This document shows positions 55,197-64,000 of a DNA stretch of 64,000 nt, one piece after another. Position 1 is the stretch's first letter. Every line of letters starts with the position of its first letter. The stretch lies in NCBI RefSeq assembly GCF_041022165.1, contig NZ_CP163302.1, forward strand, positions 1,674,001 to 1,738,000. The letters run 5' to 3'. Both the position numbers and the translations under genes were made by a program. This DNA comes from Sinomonas sp. P10A9. Its GTDB lineage: Bacteria > Actinomycetota > Actinomycetes > Actinomycetales > Micrococcaceae. The notes under the pieces were generated by a model. That model worked only from the letters and a program-made list of their open reading frames with translations, made no database searches and was not told the DNA's origin.

Positions 55197-55225
55197 GAAC
55201 GGGCCCCACCACGTGGGGCCCGTTC
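55197..55225 (+). terminator. rrn operon terminator
   Basis: GAACGGGCCCCAC (55197-55209) and its reverse complement (55213-55225) give a perfect 13-bp GC-rich stem with a CAC loop, 13 nt after 5S. The T-run is short (TTCCC). Confidence 0.85.
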
Positions 55226-55396
55226 CCGCTTAAGCACCGTGATCGTGCTGGTGGCGAGTGCCACTCCCCGGGCCATGACGATGTGGTCCACGTAGACTTG
55301 ATGTCAAACAGGCCAGGAATCCCTGGCAGCCAAACGCATAGTGACGAGACGCGGCCAGTGCCGCTGATCAAAGGAATCCAGGAAAGAGGAGCCACC

Positions 55397-57640
55397 ATGG
55401 CAGAGCAGAACGGACGCGGTCCCGGAGGACGGGGTTTCAACGGGCCCCGCGGAGGTTCGGGCGGCCGGGGGTCTGATCGCTTCAGTGGTCCGTTCCGGGG
55501 CACGAGTGGCTCCGGAGGCCGTCCTCGAGGATTCCGCGATCGCAACAACGACGATCAGCAGCAGGGCGGTCCTTCGGGTGAGCGTCGTCCGTACGGTGAT
55601 CGTCCGCAACGTGACGGTGAGCGTCGTCCGTTCCAGCGTGACGACCGTGGCGAGCGCCCGCAGCGTGATGACCGTGCCCCGCGCAGCTTCAACCGCGACG
55701 AGCGTGGTGAGCGACGCCCCTTCGGTGATCGTCCCCAGCGTGACGGTGAGCGTCGTCCGTTCCAGCGTGACGACCGTGGTGAGCGCCGTCCGTTCGGTGA
55801 TCGCCCGCAGCGTGATGACCGTGCCCCGCGCAGCTTCAACCGTGACGACCGCGGTGAGCGCCGTCCCTATGGCGATCGCCCCCAGCGCGACGGTGAGCGG
55901 CGCCCCTTCCAGCGCGATGACCGTGGTGAGCGCCGTCCGTTCGGTGATCGTCCGCAGCGTGACGGTGAGCGACGCCCCTATGGCGATCGTCCCCAGCGTG
56001 ACGGTGAGCGTCGTCCGTTCCAGCGTGACGACCGTGGTGAGCGCCGTCCGTTCGGCGATCGTCCCCAGCGTGATGACCGTGCCCCGCGCAGCTTCAACCG
56101 TGACGACCGTGGTGAGCGACGCCCGTACGGCGATCGCCCGCAGCGTGATGACCGTGCCCCGCGGACCTTCAACCGTGACGACCGCGGTGAGCGCCGTCCC
56201 TATGGCGATCGCCCCCAGCGCGACGGTGAGCGGCGCCCCTTCCAGCGTGACGACCGTGGTGAGCGCCGTCCGTTCGGTGATCGTCCGCAGCGTGACGGTG
56301 AGCGACGCCCCTATGGCGATCGCCCCCAGCGTGACGGTGAGCGTCGTCCGTTCCAGCGTGACGACCGTGGTGAGCGCCGTCCGTTCGGCGATCGTCCCCA
56401 GCGTGATGACCGTGCCCCGCGCAGCTTCAACCGTGACGACCGTGGTGAGCGACGCCCGTACGGCGATCGCCCGCAGCGTGATGACCGTGCCCCGCGCAGC
56501 TTCAACCGCGACGACCGCGGTGAGCGACGTCCGTACGGCGATCGCCCCCCGCGCGAGGAGCGCGCCCCGCAGCACAATGCCGCGGATCTGCGCGTCTCGA
56601 ACCGCGTCGACCGCGAGCGGTCGCCTGAGATCGACCCTGATGTGACGGGCCGCGAACTCGATCGCACGACGATGGGCCAGCTGCGCACGCTCGAGGGCAA
56701 CAACAGCGAGTGGGTCTCGAAGCACCTCGTCATGGCCGGCCGCCTGATCGACAGCGACCCCGAGGCTGCGTTCCAGCATGCCCTCGCGGCGAGCCGCCGC
56801 GGTGGCCGCATCGGCGCTGTCCGCGAGGCCGTGGGAATGACGGCCTATGCAGCGGGTCACTATGACGACGCGCTCCGCGAGTTCCGTACGTTCCGCCGAA
56901 TCACCGGCTCGAGCATCCACCTGGCTCACATGGCCGACTGCGAACGAGGTCTCGGGCGCCCCGAGAAGGCGCTCGAGCTCGTGCAGTCCGACGAGAAGGA
57001 GATGCTGGACAACGCGGGCAAGGCGGAGCTGGCCATTGTCGCCTCCGGTGCGCGGTCCGACATGGGCGATTTCGCTGCGGCGGTCAAGGAGCTCGAGATC
57101 CCGCAGCTCGACATCAACCGGGCCTTCTCCTTCAGCCCGCGCCTGTTCGAGGCCTACGCCGACGCGCTGTCGGCCGCGGGTCGTGCTCCCGAAGCTGCCA
57201 AGTGGTACCGCCAGATCGGAGTGGCCGAAGAGGCGCTGGGAGTGGGCGACTACGAGGAGCCCGAGATCGTGGACCTCGGCTACGACGAGGAAGAGGAGCG
57301 GCGCGAGCTCGAGGAACGCCGTGCCCGGGCGGCGGCGGCAGCGCCGACCGGCGCCGAGCCGAATGAGGGCGAGGTCGCTGAGGACGAGGCCACTGAGATC
57401 GAGTCGGGTGAGCCGCACGCCGGCGGCGAGTCCGCGACGTCGGACGGCGACGAGGACGAGTCCCACGACTCCGTCGACGATCACCACGTGCTCGGTCTCG
57501 CGGAGGACGAGCTCGGCATGAACGAGTCGACGGCGGGCGCGGACGAAGGGCACACGTCTGAGGAGCACACAGACGGCCACGACCCCGAGTTCCCGACCGA
57601 TGGCATCGGCGAGCACGGGCACGGGTCAGACCAGGCGTAA
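55397..57640 (+). CDS. Arg/Asp-rich repeat protein with C-terminal TPR-like domain
   Basis: 747 residues. Residues 1-60 are Gly/Arg-rich (RGG-like). From about 61 to 386, units of about 11 residues repeat with the theme GERRPFGDRPQRDGERRPFQRDDR and GERR-DRPQRDDRAPRSFNRDDR. Residues about 400-620 are helical with TPR-like pairs (AAFQHALAASRRGGRIGAVREAVG, KALELVQSDEKEML). The tail from about 630 is acidic (Glu/Asp/His). A basic, disordered RNA-binding-type N-half and an acidic tail suggest RNA or ribosome-linked function or condensate formation; that is inference. ATG at 55397 after AAAGAGGAG; TAGACT at 55293 is a plausible -10. Confidence 0.9.
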   Translation: MAEQNGRGPGGRGFNGPRGGSGGRGSDRFSGPFRGTSGSGGRPRGFRDRNNDDQQQGGPSGERRPYGDRPQRDGERRPFQRDDRGERPQRDDRAPRSFNRDERGERRPFGDRPQRDGERRPFQRDDRGERRPFGDRPQRDDRAPRSFNRDDRGERRPYGDRPQRDGERRPFQRDDRGERRPFGDRPQRDGERRPYGDRPQRDGERRPFQRDDRGERRPFGDRPQRDDRAPRSFNRDDRGERRPYGDRPQRDDRAPRTFNRDDRGERRPYGDRPQRDGERRPFQRDDRGERRPFGDRPQRDGERRPYGDRPQRDGERRPFQRDDRGERRPFGDRPQRDDRAPRSFNRDDRGERRPYGDRPQRDDRAPRSFNRDDRGERRPYGDRPPREERAPQHNAADLRVSNRVDRERSPEIDPDVTGRELDRTTMGQLRTLEGNNSEWVSKHLVMAGRLIDSDPEAAFQHALAASRRGGRIGAVREAVGMTAYAAGHYDDALREFRTFRRITGSSIHLAHMADCERGLGRPEKALELVQSDEKEMLDNAGKAELAIVASGARSDMGDFAAAVKELEIPQLDINRAFSFSPRLFEAYADALSAAGRAPEAAKWYRQIGVAEEALGVGDYEEPEIVDLGYDEEEERRELEERRARAAAAAPTGAEPNEGEVAEDEATEIESGEPHAGGESATSDGDEDESHDSVDDHHVLGLAEDELGMNESTAGADEGHTSEEHTDGHDPEFPTDGIGEHGHGSDQA
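55578..56555 (+). repeat. In-frame coding repeats with a 333-bp tandem duplication
   Basis: The repeat region of the preceding gene. Positions 55835-56167 and 56168-56500 are two tandem copies of 333 bp (111 codons) that are near identical: only about five or six substitutions were counted by eye. Within each copy the 33-nt-scale unit is itself repeated, so the reverse strand is also open over the whole stretch. Confidence 0.85.
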
Positions 57641-57641
57641 C

Positions 57642-58622
57642 GTGGCCGACCTCATCGAGGCGTTCGACGCCGTCCTGTCTGATCTCGACGGCGTCGTCTA
57701 CGCCGGTCCTCACGCCATCCCGGGTGCCGTCGAGGCGCTCCGGGGTTTTGCCCCGCGCGGCATCCGGCTCGGCTACGTGACGAACAACGCGTCGCGCACG
57801 CCCGCCGAAGTCGCGGCGCACCTGCGCGAACTCGGCGCACCGGCCGGGGATGACGACGTCGTGAGTTCGGCCCAGGCCGGCGCGGAGCTGCTTGCAAAGA
57901 AGGTCCCGGCCGGAACGCGAGTGCTCGTGACGGGGAGCGCCGCACTCGCCCGCGAGATTGAGCTGCGCGGCCTGACGCCGGTCCGCTCCGCCGACGAGGC
58001 GCCCGAGGCCGTGATCCAAGGGTTCAGCCCCGATCTTGGCTGGAGGGACCTCGCGGAGGCGGCCTACGCCGTCGCCGCGGGCGCTCTCTGGATCGCAACG
58101 AACGCGGACATGTCGATCCCGCAGGCCCGGGGCATCGCCCCGGGCAACGGGACCCTGGTGGCGGCGGTCCAGGCTGCGACGGGCCGGACGCCGCTCGTTG
58201 CGGGCAAGCCGCAGGCACCGCTCTTCCTTGCGGCGGCCGAGCGCCTCGGTGCGAGCCGCCCGATCGTGGTCGGCGACCGGCTTGACACCGATATCCTCGG
58301 CGGCAATCGTGCGGGATTCGCGACCGCGGCCGTCCTGACGGGCGTAGATACCCGAGAGTCGATCCTTGCCGCGCGCACGGCCGAGCGGCCGACCTTCATC
58401 CTCAGTGCCCTCGACGATTTCTTCCGCCCGTACCCTGACGCGGAGGCGCACGACGGCGCGTGGCGGGTCGGGTCGTCGTCGGCGCGGGCCGTGGACGGCC
58501 GGGTCGAGATCACGGGCGATCCGGACGACCTCGATACCTGGCGGGCGGCGTGTGCCGCGTGGTGGAACGCCCATCCCGAGACGGACAAGCAGGCGGTCCC
58601 AGAGCTCCACTGGACCGCCTGA
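57642..58622 (+). CDS. HAD-IIA family hydrolase (NagD/phosphoglycolate phosphatase-like)
   Basis: 326 residues from the GTG at 57642, right after the previous stop; an ATG at 57600 overlapping that gene would add 14. HAD motifs: I, VLSDLDGVVYAG (nucleophile Asp); II, TNNASRT; cap type C2A with GKPQAPLF; IV, VGDRLDTDILGGNRAGF. Acts on small phosphomonoesters, possibly phosphoglycolate or p-nitrophenyl phosphate. A C-terminal 50-residue tail (TGDPDDLDTWRAACAAWW) is extra. Heads the group that leads to tlyA, nadK and recN. Confidence 0.88.
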   Translation: MADLIEAFDAVLSDLDGVVYAGPHAIPGAVEALRGFAPRGIRLGYVTNNASRTPAEVAAHLRELGAPAGDDDVVSSAQAGAELLAKKVPAGTRVLVTGSAALAREIELRGLTPVRSADEAPEAVIQGFSPDLGWRDLAEAAYAVAAGALWIATNADMSIPQARGIAPGNGTLVAAVQAATGRTPLVAGKPQAPLFLAAAERLGASRPIVVGDRLDTDILGGNRAGFATAAVLTGVDTRESILAARTAERPTFILSALDDFFRPYPDAEAHDGAWRVGSSSARAVDGRVEITGDPDDLDTWRAACAAWWNAHPETDKQAVPELHWTA

Positions 58623-58671
58623 GGGGGGACGGAACGCCCAGGGCCTGCGGGAATCTGTCGTCGACTCTCGA

Positions 58672-58677
58672 TAAGCT
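58672..58677 (+). promoter_or_regulatory. Leaderless -10 box (TAAGCT)
   Basis: TAAGCT ends 6 nt before the ATG at 58684. Probable promoter for the small gene and the tlyA-nadK-recN group behind it. Confidence 0.45.
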
Positions 58678-58683
58678 GGGCCC

Positions 58684-58854
58684 ATGAGCGAGGATCCGCG
58701 GGAAACGGCCATCGAGGCGGGGCAGCCCGAGGTCGAGGCTGCGCTTGCCGGCCTCGCCTCCGCTGCGGACCAGCCGCTCGCCGCCCAGGCGGACGCCTTC
58801 GAGGCCTTCCACGCAGCACTCATGCACGTCCTCGACGCGGAGCCGGCGGAGTAG
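58684..58854 (+). CDS. Small conserved protein upstream of tlyA
   Basis: 56 residues, acidic and helical: MSEDPRETAIEAG, then AALAGLASAADQPLAAQADAFEAFHAAL and ending DAEPAE. No signal or membrane segment. A short gene at this place is common before tlyA in actinobacteria, function unknown. Start supported by the TAAGCT box; the stop is 1 bp before the tlyA GTG. Confidence 0.7.
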   Translation: MSEDPRETAIEAGQPEVEAALAGLASAADQPLAAQADAFEAFHAALMHVLDAEPAE

Positions 58855-58855
58855 C

Positions 58856-59686
58856 GTGGCCCGGCTCGATCTCGAACTCGTGCGCCGCGGCCTCGCCCGC
58901 TCGCGCACGCACGCCGCGAAGTTGATCGCGGATGACGCCGTGCGCGTCGACGGCGAAGCCGTCTCGAAGGCCTCCCACCCGGTCCCTGAGAGCGCGGCCA
59001 TCGAGGTCTCCGACACGGAGCACGACCGCTATGTGAGCCGTGCGGGCCATAAACTGGCTGGCGCCCTCGCGGCCTTCCCGGCTGTAGACCCGCGAGGCGC
59101 ACGCTGCCTCGACGCGGGCGCCTCGACGGGCGGCTTCACGGACGTGCTCCTGCAGGCCGGAGCCGCAGAGGTCGTTGCGGTCGACGTCGGGCACGGTCAG
59201 CTCGTCGAGGCCATCCGCCGCGACCCCCGCGTCCACGTCCACGAAGGCGTCAATGTCCGCGATCTCTCCCCGGAAGACATCGGCGGATCAGCCTCTCTGA
59301 CGGTGGCAGACCTCTCGTTCATCTCGCTCACGCTCGTCCTTGGCGCCCTGTACTCCTGCACGCTGCCCGGCGGAGACCTCCTCGTCATGGTCAAGCCGCA
59401 GTTCGAGGTGGGCCGGGAGCGGCTCGCGAAGACCGGCGTCGTAGGCTCGGATGGCGAGCGACGCCGCGCGGTCACCGGCGTGGCCGAGGCAGCCGTCGGC
59501 GTCGGGTTGGCCCTGCGCGGCCTCGCCGTGAGCCCGCTGCCCGGCCAGGACGGGAACGTCGAGTACTTCCTGTGGCTCAGCCGACCGGCAGAGCCACAGG
59601 CATCGCAAGCTTCCGCGGCGGCCGACGCCCAGGCTTGGGTCTCCGGGCTCTGGCCGGCCGCCCCGCACGAGGAGATGCCCACGTGA
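58856..59686 (+). CDS. tlyA: TlyA family RNA methyltransferase
   Basis: 276 residues. N-terminal S4-like RNA-binding domain (LVRRGLARSRTHAAKLIADDAVRVDG) and RrmJ/FtsJ-like methyltransferase: SAM motif DAGASTGGFTD at about residues 83-93, VAVDVGHGQL and VVDLSF-like VADLSFISL. TlyA 2'-O-methylates 23S C1920 and, in long forms, 16S C1409, and loss gives capreomycin resistance. C-terminal tail Ala/Glu-rich. GTG start; the stop overlaps nadK (GTGA). Confidence 0.93.
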   Translation: MARLDLELVRRGLARSRTHAAKLIADDAVRVDGEAVSKASHPVPESAAIEVSDTEHDRYVSRAGHKLAGALAAFPAVDPRGARCLDAGASTGGFTDVLLQAGAAEVVAVDVGHGQLVEAIRRDPRVHVHEGVNVRDLSPEDIGGSASLTVADLSFISLTLVLGALYSCTLPGGDLLVMVKPQFEVGRERLAKTGVVGSDGERRRAVTGVAEAAVGVGLALRGLAVSPLPGQDGNVEYFLWLSRPAEPQASQASAAADAQAWVSGLWPAAPHEEMPT

Positions 59687-60714
59687 CACGTCGCATTCTG
59701 CTGCTGGCCCACATGGGGCGCGAGGACTCCATGGTCGCCGCCCGTGAGGCCGCCGCCCAGCTCTACGGCTCCGGGCTCTCGCCTGTCATGCCCGCCGGCC
59801 AGCAGGCCGAGCTTTCGGAGCGCTTCAACGGACTGGACCACCCCACCGAGGTCATCGGCCGGGACGTCGGGCTCGAGGACATCGAGCTCGTGATGGTCCT
59901 CGGCGGCGACGGGACGATCCTCCGCGCCGCCGAGCTGGTCCGGCACGTCGACGTTCCGCTCCTGGGGGTCAATCTCGGACATGTCGGCTTCCTCGCCGAG
60001 AGCGAGCGCGCCGACCTCGCCCAGACGGTCCAGTGGATTGCCTCGCGAAGCTATTCCGTCGAGGAACGCATGACGATCGACGTGAACGTGTGGTACCGCG
60101 GGGCCAAGGTCGCCCACACGTGGGCCCTCAACGAGGCTGCCATCGAGAAGGCGAGCCGCGAACGCATGATCGAGGTCGTCACCGAGGTCGACGGCAAGCC
60201 GCTCACGTCCTACGGCTGCGACGGGATTGTCCTTGCGACGCCCACCGGCAGCACAGCCTATGCCTTCTCGGCCGGCGGCCCGATCGTGTGGCCCGAGGTC
60301 GAGGCTCTCCTCATTACGCCCATCAGCGCCCACGCCCTGTTCGCCAAGCCGCTCGTCGTCTCGCCGCGTTCCACGCTCGCGGTCGAGATCCTGAGCCGGA
60401 CCGACGCGCACGCTGTCCTGTGGTGCGACGGCCGTCGGTCTGTGGATCTGCCGCCCGGTTCCCGCGTCGAGGTCACCAAGTCCCCGGTGCCGGTGCGACT
60501 CGCCAGAACCAGCACGACGCCGTTCTCCGCGCGCCTCGTGCGCAAGTTCGAGTTGCCGATCCACGGCTGGCGCGGCCCGGTGCCCGGCTCGCCCGTCACC
60601 GCACCGGGGCCGATGGTCCCCGAGGTGCCGCCGATCGCATGGACACAGCGTGGCCCCGGCAAGGGCGTCGACGAGGCCGACGGCACTCACGAGTCCCCCG
60701 AGGAGCACGCATGA
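59683..60714 (+). CDS. nadK: NAD kinase
   Basis: 343 residues; ATP- or polyphosphate-dependent phosphorylation of NAD to NADP. VLGGDGTILRAAE (the GGDG motif, about residues 75-87), NLGHVGFLAE, the NAD-binding DGIVLATPTGSTAY and LWCDGRRSVDLPPG are intact. A C-terminal extension of about 50 residues (PVPGSPVTAPGPM) is Pro-rich. GTG at 59683 overlaps the tlyA stop; its stop overlaps recN (ATGA). Confidence 0.95.
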   Translation: MTRRILLLAHMGREDSMVAAREAAAQLYGSGLSPVMPAGQQAELSERFNGLDHPTEVIGRDVGLEDIELVMVLGGDGTILRAAELVRHVDVPLLGVNLGHVGFLAESERADLAQTVQWIASRSYSVEERMTIDVNVWYRGAKVAHTWALNEAAIEKASRERMIEVVTEVDGKPLTSYGCDGIVLATPTGSTAYAFSAGGPIVWPEVEALLITPISAHALFAKPLVVSPRSTLAVEILSRTDAHAVLWCDGRRSVDLPPGSRVEVTKSPVPVRLARTSTTPFSARLVRKFELPIHGWRGPVPGSPVTAPGPMVPEVPPIAWTQRGPGKGVDEADGTHESPEEHA

Positions 60715-62459
60715 TCGAGGAACTGCGGATCCGCGACCTGGGCGTCATCACGGACGCCGCACTCCCGCTGGGGCCGGGCCTGAGCGTCGTCACGGGCGAG
60801 ACCGGCGCGGGCAAGACGATGGTCGTGACGGCATTGGGGCTGCTGCTCGGCGGTCGCTCCGATGCCGGAGCGGTCCGGACCGGGGCGAAATCCGCCGTCG
60901 CTGAGGCGACCGTCCGCCTCGAACCGGGCCACGCCGCCGTCGTGCGCGCTCAGGAGGCGGGCGGAGACGCGGAGGAGCACGACGGTGCCGCCGAGCTACT
61001 CCTGGCCCGCACCGTGGGCGCGGACGGGCGCAGCAGGGCCCACGTGGGCGGGCGCTCGGCGCCGGTGGGAGTGCTCGCCGAGGTCGGGGCGCACTTAGTG
61101 GTGATCCACGGCCAGTCCGAACAGCTGCGGCTCAAGAGCCCGACCGCGCAGCGCAGGGCCCTCGATACTTTCGCCGGCGAGTCGTTCGCCGCGGTCCAGA
61201 AGGAGTACTCGGCGCTGTACGCCGCGTGGACGGGAGCGCGCCGGGAGCTCGAGGAGCTCACGTCTTCCTCACGGGAGCGGATCCGCGAGGCCGAGTCCCT
61301 CGAGGCTGCATTGGCTGAGATCGAGGAGGTGTCTCCGCAGCAGGGGGAGGACGAGGCGCTCAAGGCCGAGTCGGTGCGCCTCGCCCACGCCGAGGCACTC
61401 CGGCTCGCCGCGCAGCAGGCCCACGAGGCACTCGTCTCGGAGGACTTCGGCGAGGCCTCGGACGCGACCACACTCGTGGACGGCGCCCGCCGCGCCCTCG
61501 AGCACGAGGCGGAGCATGACGACGCGCTGCGGGCCTGTGCGGAGCGGCTCGCCGACGTGGGATATGTCCTCAACGACATCGCCCAGGAGCTCGCGAGCTA
61601 TGCGACGTCGCTCGACACGGAAGGCCCCGGGAGGCTTGCGGAGGTCGAGGAGCGCCGAGGCGCCCTCGGCCGCCTCACCCGCAAGTACGCCCCCACCCTC
61701 GATGAGGTCATCGCTTGGGCTGAGACCGGCCAGAAGCGGCTCTTCGAGCTCCAGGACGACGACGGCCGGATCGAGTCCCTCACCGACCAGATCGGCCGGG
61801 ACGAGGCAAGGCTCCACGAGCTGGCCAGCCAGCTGGCCGAGCGGCGGCGGGCCGCCGCGGGCGACCTCGCGGAGCGCGTCAGCGGCGAGCTCACGGCCTT
61901 GGCCATGCCGGATGCGATGCTGCGGGTCGAGGTCGTCGAGACGGACGAGCTGGGCCCGGACGGCAAGGACACGGTGGCGATCCTCCTGCAGCCTCACGCA
62001 GGCGCGCTTGCCCGCCCGCTCGGCAAGGGCGCGTCCGGGGGCGAGCTCTCCCGCGTGATGCTCGCGATCGAAGTGGTCCTCGCAGCCGTGGACCCCGTGC
62101 CGACCTTCGTGTTCGACGAGGTCGACTCGGGCGTGGGCGGCCGCGCCGCGGTGGAGATCGGGCGTCGGCTCGCGATGCTCGCGTGCCACGTCCAGGTCCT
62201 GGTCGTGACCCACTTGCCCCAGGTTGCAGCGTTCGCGGACCGGCACATCACGGTCATCAAGACCTCCCGCGCCTCGGCACGGGGCGCGGACGGTGTAACG
62301 GGCGTGACCTCAAGCGACGTGCGCGTCCTGGACGAGGCCGAGCGCGTCATCGAGCTCGCGCGCATGCTGGCGGGCCAGGAGGATTCGGCGAGCGCCCAAG
62401 CGCACGCGCTCGAGCTCCTCGAGGATGCAAGGTCCTCCCGCGCGGCCGCCGCGAGCTGA
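60711..62459 (+). CDS. recN: DNA repair protein RecN
   Basis: 582 residues, SMC-like ATPase. Walker [14 protein letters not shown] at about residues 27-39, two long coiled coils (about 150-340), the signature [13 protein letters not shown] at about 444 and Walker [17 protein letters not shown]. RecN acts in double-strand break repair with RecA. The end of the protein is Ala-rich. The start overlaps the nadK stop by 4 bp. Confidence 0.95.
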   Translation: MIEELRIRDLGVITDAALPLGPGLSVVTGETGAGKTMVVTALGLLLGGRSDAGAVRTGAKSAVAEATVRLEPGHAAVVRAQEAGGDAEEHDGAAELLLARTVGADGRSRAHVGGRSAPVGVLAEVGAHLVVIHGQSEQLRLKSPTAQRRALDTFAGESFAAVQKEYSALYAAWTGARRELEELTSSSRERIREAESLEAALAEIEEVSPQQGEDEALKAESVRLAHAEALRLAAQQAHEALVSEDFGEASDATTLVDGARRALEHEAEHDDALRACAERLADVGYVLNDIAQELASYATSLDTEGPGRLAEVEERRGALGRLTRKYAPTLDEVIAWAETGQKRLFELQDDDGRIESLTDQIGRDEARLHELASQLAERRRAAAGDLAERVSGELTALAMPDAMLRVEVVETDELGPDGKDTVAILLQPHAGALARPLGKGASGGELSRVMLAIEVVLAAVDPVPTFVFDEVDSGVGGRAAVEIGRRLAMLACHVQVLVVTHLPQVAAFADRHITVIKTSRASARGADGVTGVTSSDVRVLDEAERVIELARMLAGQEDSASAQAHALELLEDARSSRAAAAS

Positions 62460-62524
62460 GGATCACGTCGACACACCCGGCTTCGCGAGGGGTGGCACTC
62501 AGATCGGTGATATGCTCGAATTCC

Positions 62525-64000
<1,476 letters not shown>

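Noticed and set aside
55578..56555. CRISPR array
   Set aside because: Regularly spaced repeats, but the units are multiples of three, coding, contiguous and without unique spacers.
55304..57622. Open frame of 772 codons on the minus strand opposite the repeat protein
   Set aside because: It exists because the repeats contain no stop in any frame; the encoded chain is Val/Thr/Ala periodic nonsense and lacks a ribosome site.

Overview
The window is a contiguous piece of a high-GC actinobacterial chromosome, most likely from the family Micrococcaceae (Arthrobacter/Sinomonas-like). This rests on the very high GC third-position bias, frequent GTG starts, a 16S sequence of Arthrobacter-like character, a 16S-23S spacer without tRNA genes, many leaderless genes with a TANNNT box 6-7 nt before the start codon, and a MDMPI-type (mycothiol-linked) protein. 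The genus call is inference; the rRNA sequence would settle it.

Layout. 1-3.3 kb: the 5' part of an MFS transporter gene, a MutT-like NUDIX hydrolase, an Rv2578c-type radical SAM protein with a palindromic operator in its promoter, a SIMPL-domain protein and a small HEARH-motif protein. 3.3-7.7 kb: pheS-pheT and an Sfp-type phosphopantetheinyl transferase. 7.7-14.2 kb: an M1 aminopeptidase coupled to a 1333-residue Pls/PosA-type (epsilon-poly-lysine synthetase-like) non-ribosomal synthetase, then a quinone oxidoreductase. 14.3-20.4 kb: the arginine operon argC-J-B-D-F-R, with tandem ARG boxes over a leaderless promoter. argG and argH, usually the next genes, appear only at 37.25-39.9 kb, again behind a tandem ARG box.

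The 17 kb between argR and argG is the accessory part. It holds a DinB-like protein, a small conserved protein, and an ECF41 sigma factor with its oxidoreductase partner behind a near-consensus ECF41 promoter. It then holds a divergent biosynthetic locus (24.0-34.2 kb). The leftward operon encodes ACP, ketoreductase, family 2 glycosyltransferase, stand-alone RibB, PlsC-like acyltransferase, an unknown membrane protein and a second phosphopantetheinyl transferase. The rightward operon encodes an ABC-2 exporter (ATPase and permease), a FabZ-like dehydratase, a ketosynthase-like subunit without the active-site Cys (chain-length-factor-like) and an intact ketosynthase. With KR and DH but no enoyl reductase, this is the gene logic of a highly reducing type II PKS that makes polyenes (aryl-polyene-like or ishigamide-like). 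A perfect 10-bp inverted repeat lies between the two promoters and a two-component system closes the locus.

39.9-49.2 kb: a PIG-L deacetylase, an MDMPI-type protein, a 3-methyladenine glycosylase, a GNAT acetyltransferase, apt, a HelD/HelR-type RNA polymerase recycling ATPase, tyrS and an atypical pyruvate kinase. 49.2-55.2 kb: a complete rrn operon (two promoters, boxA-like elements, 16S, 23S, 5S, terminator). 55.4-64 kb: a TPR-like protein with a long Arg/Asp-rich repeat region that contains a recent 333-bp tandem duplication, a NagD-type HAD phosphatase, a 56-residue conserved protein, tlyA, nadK, recN and the 5' part of pyrG.
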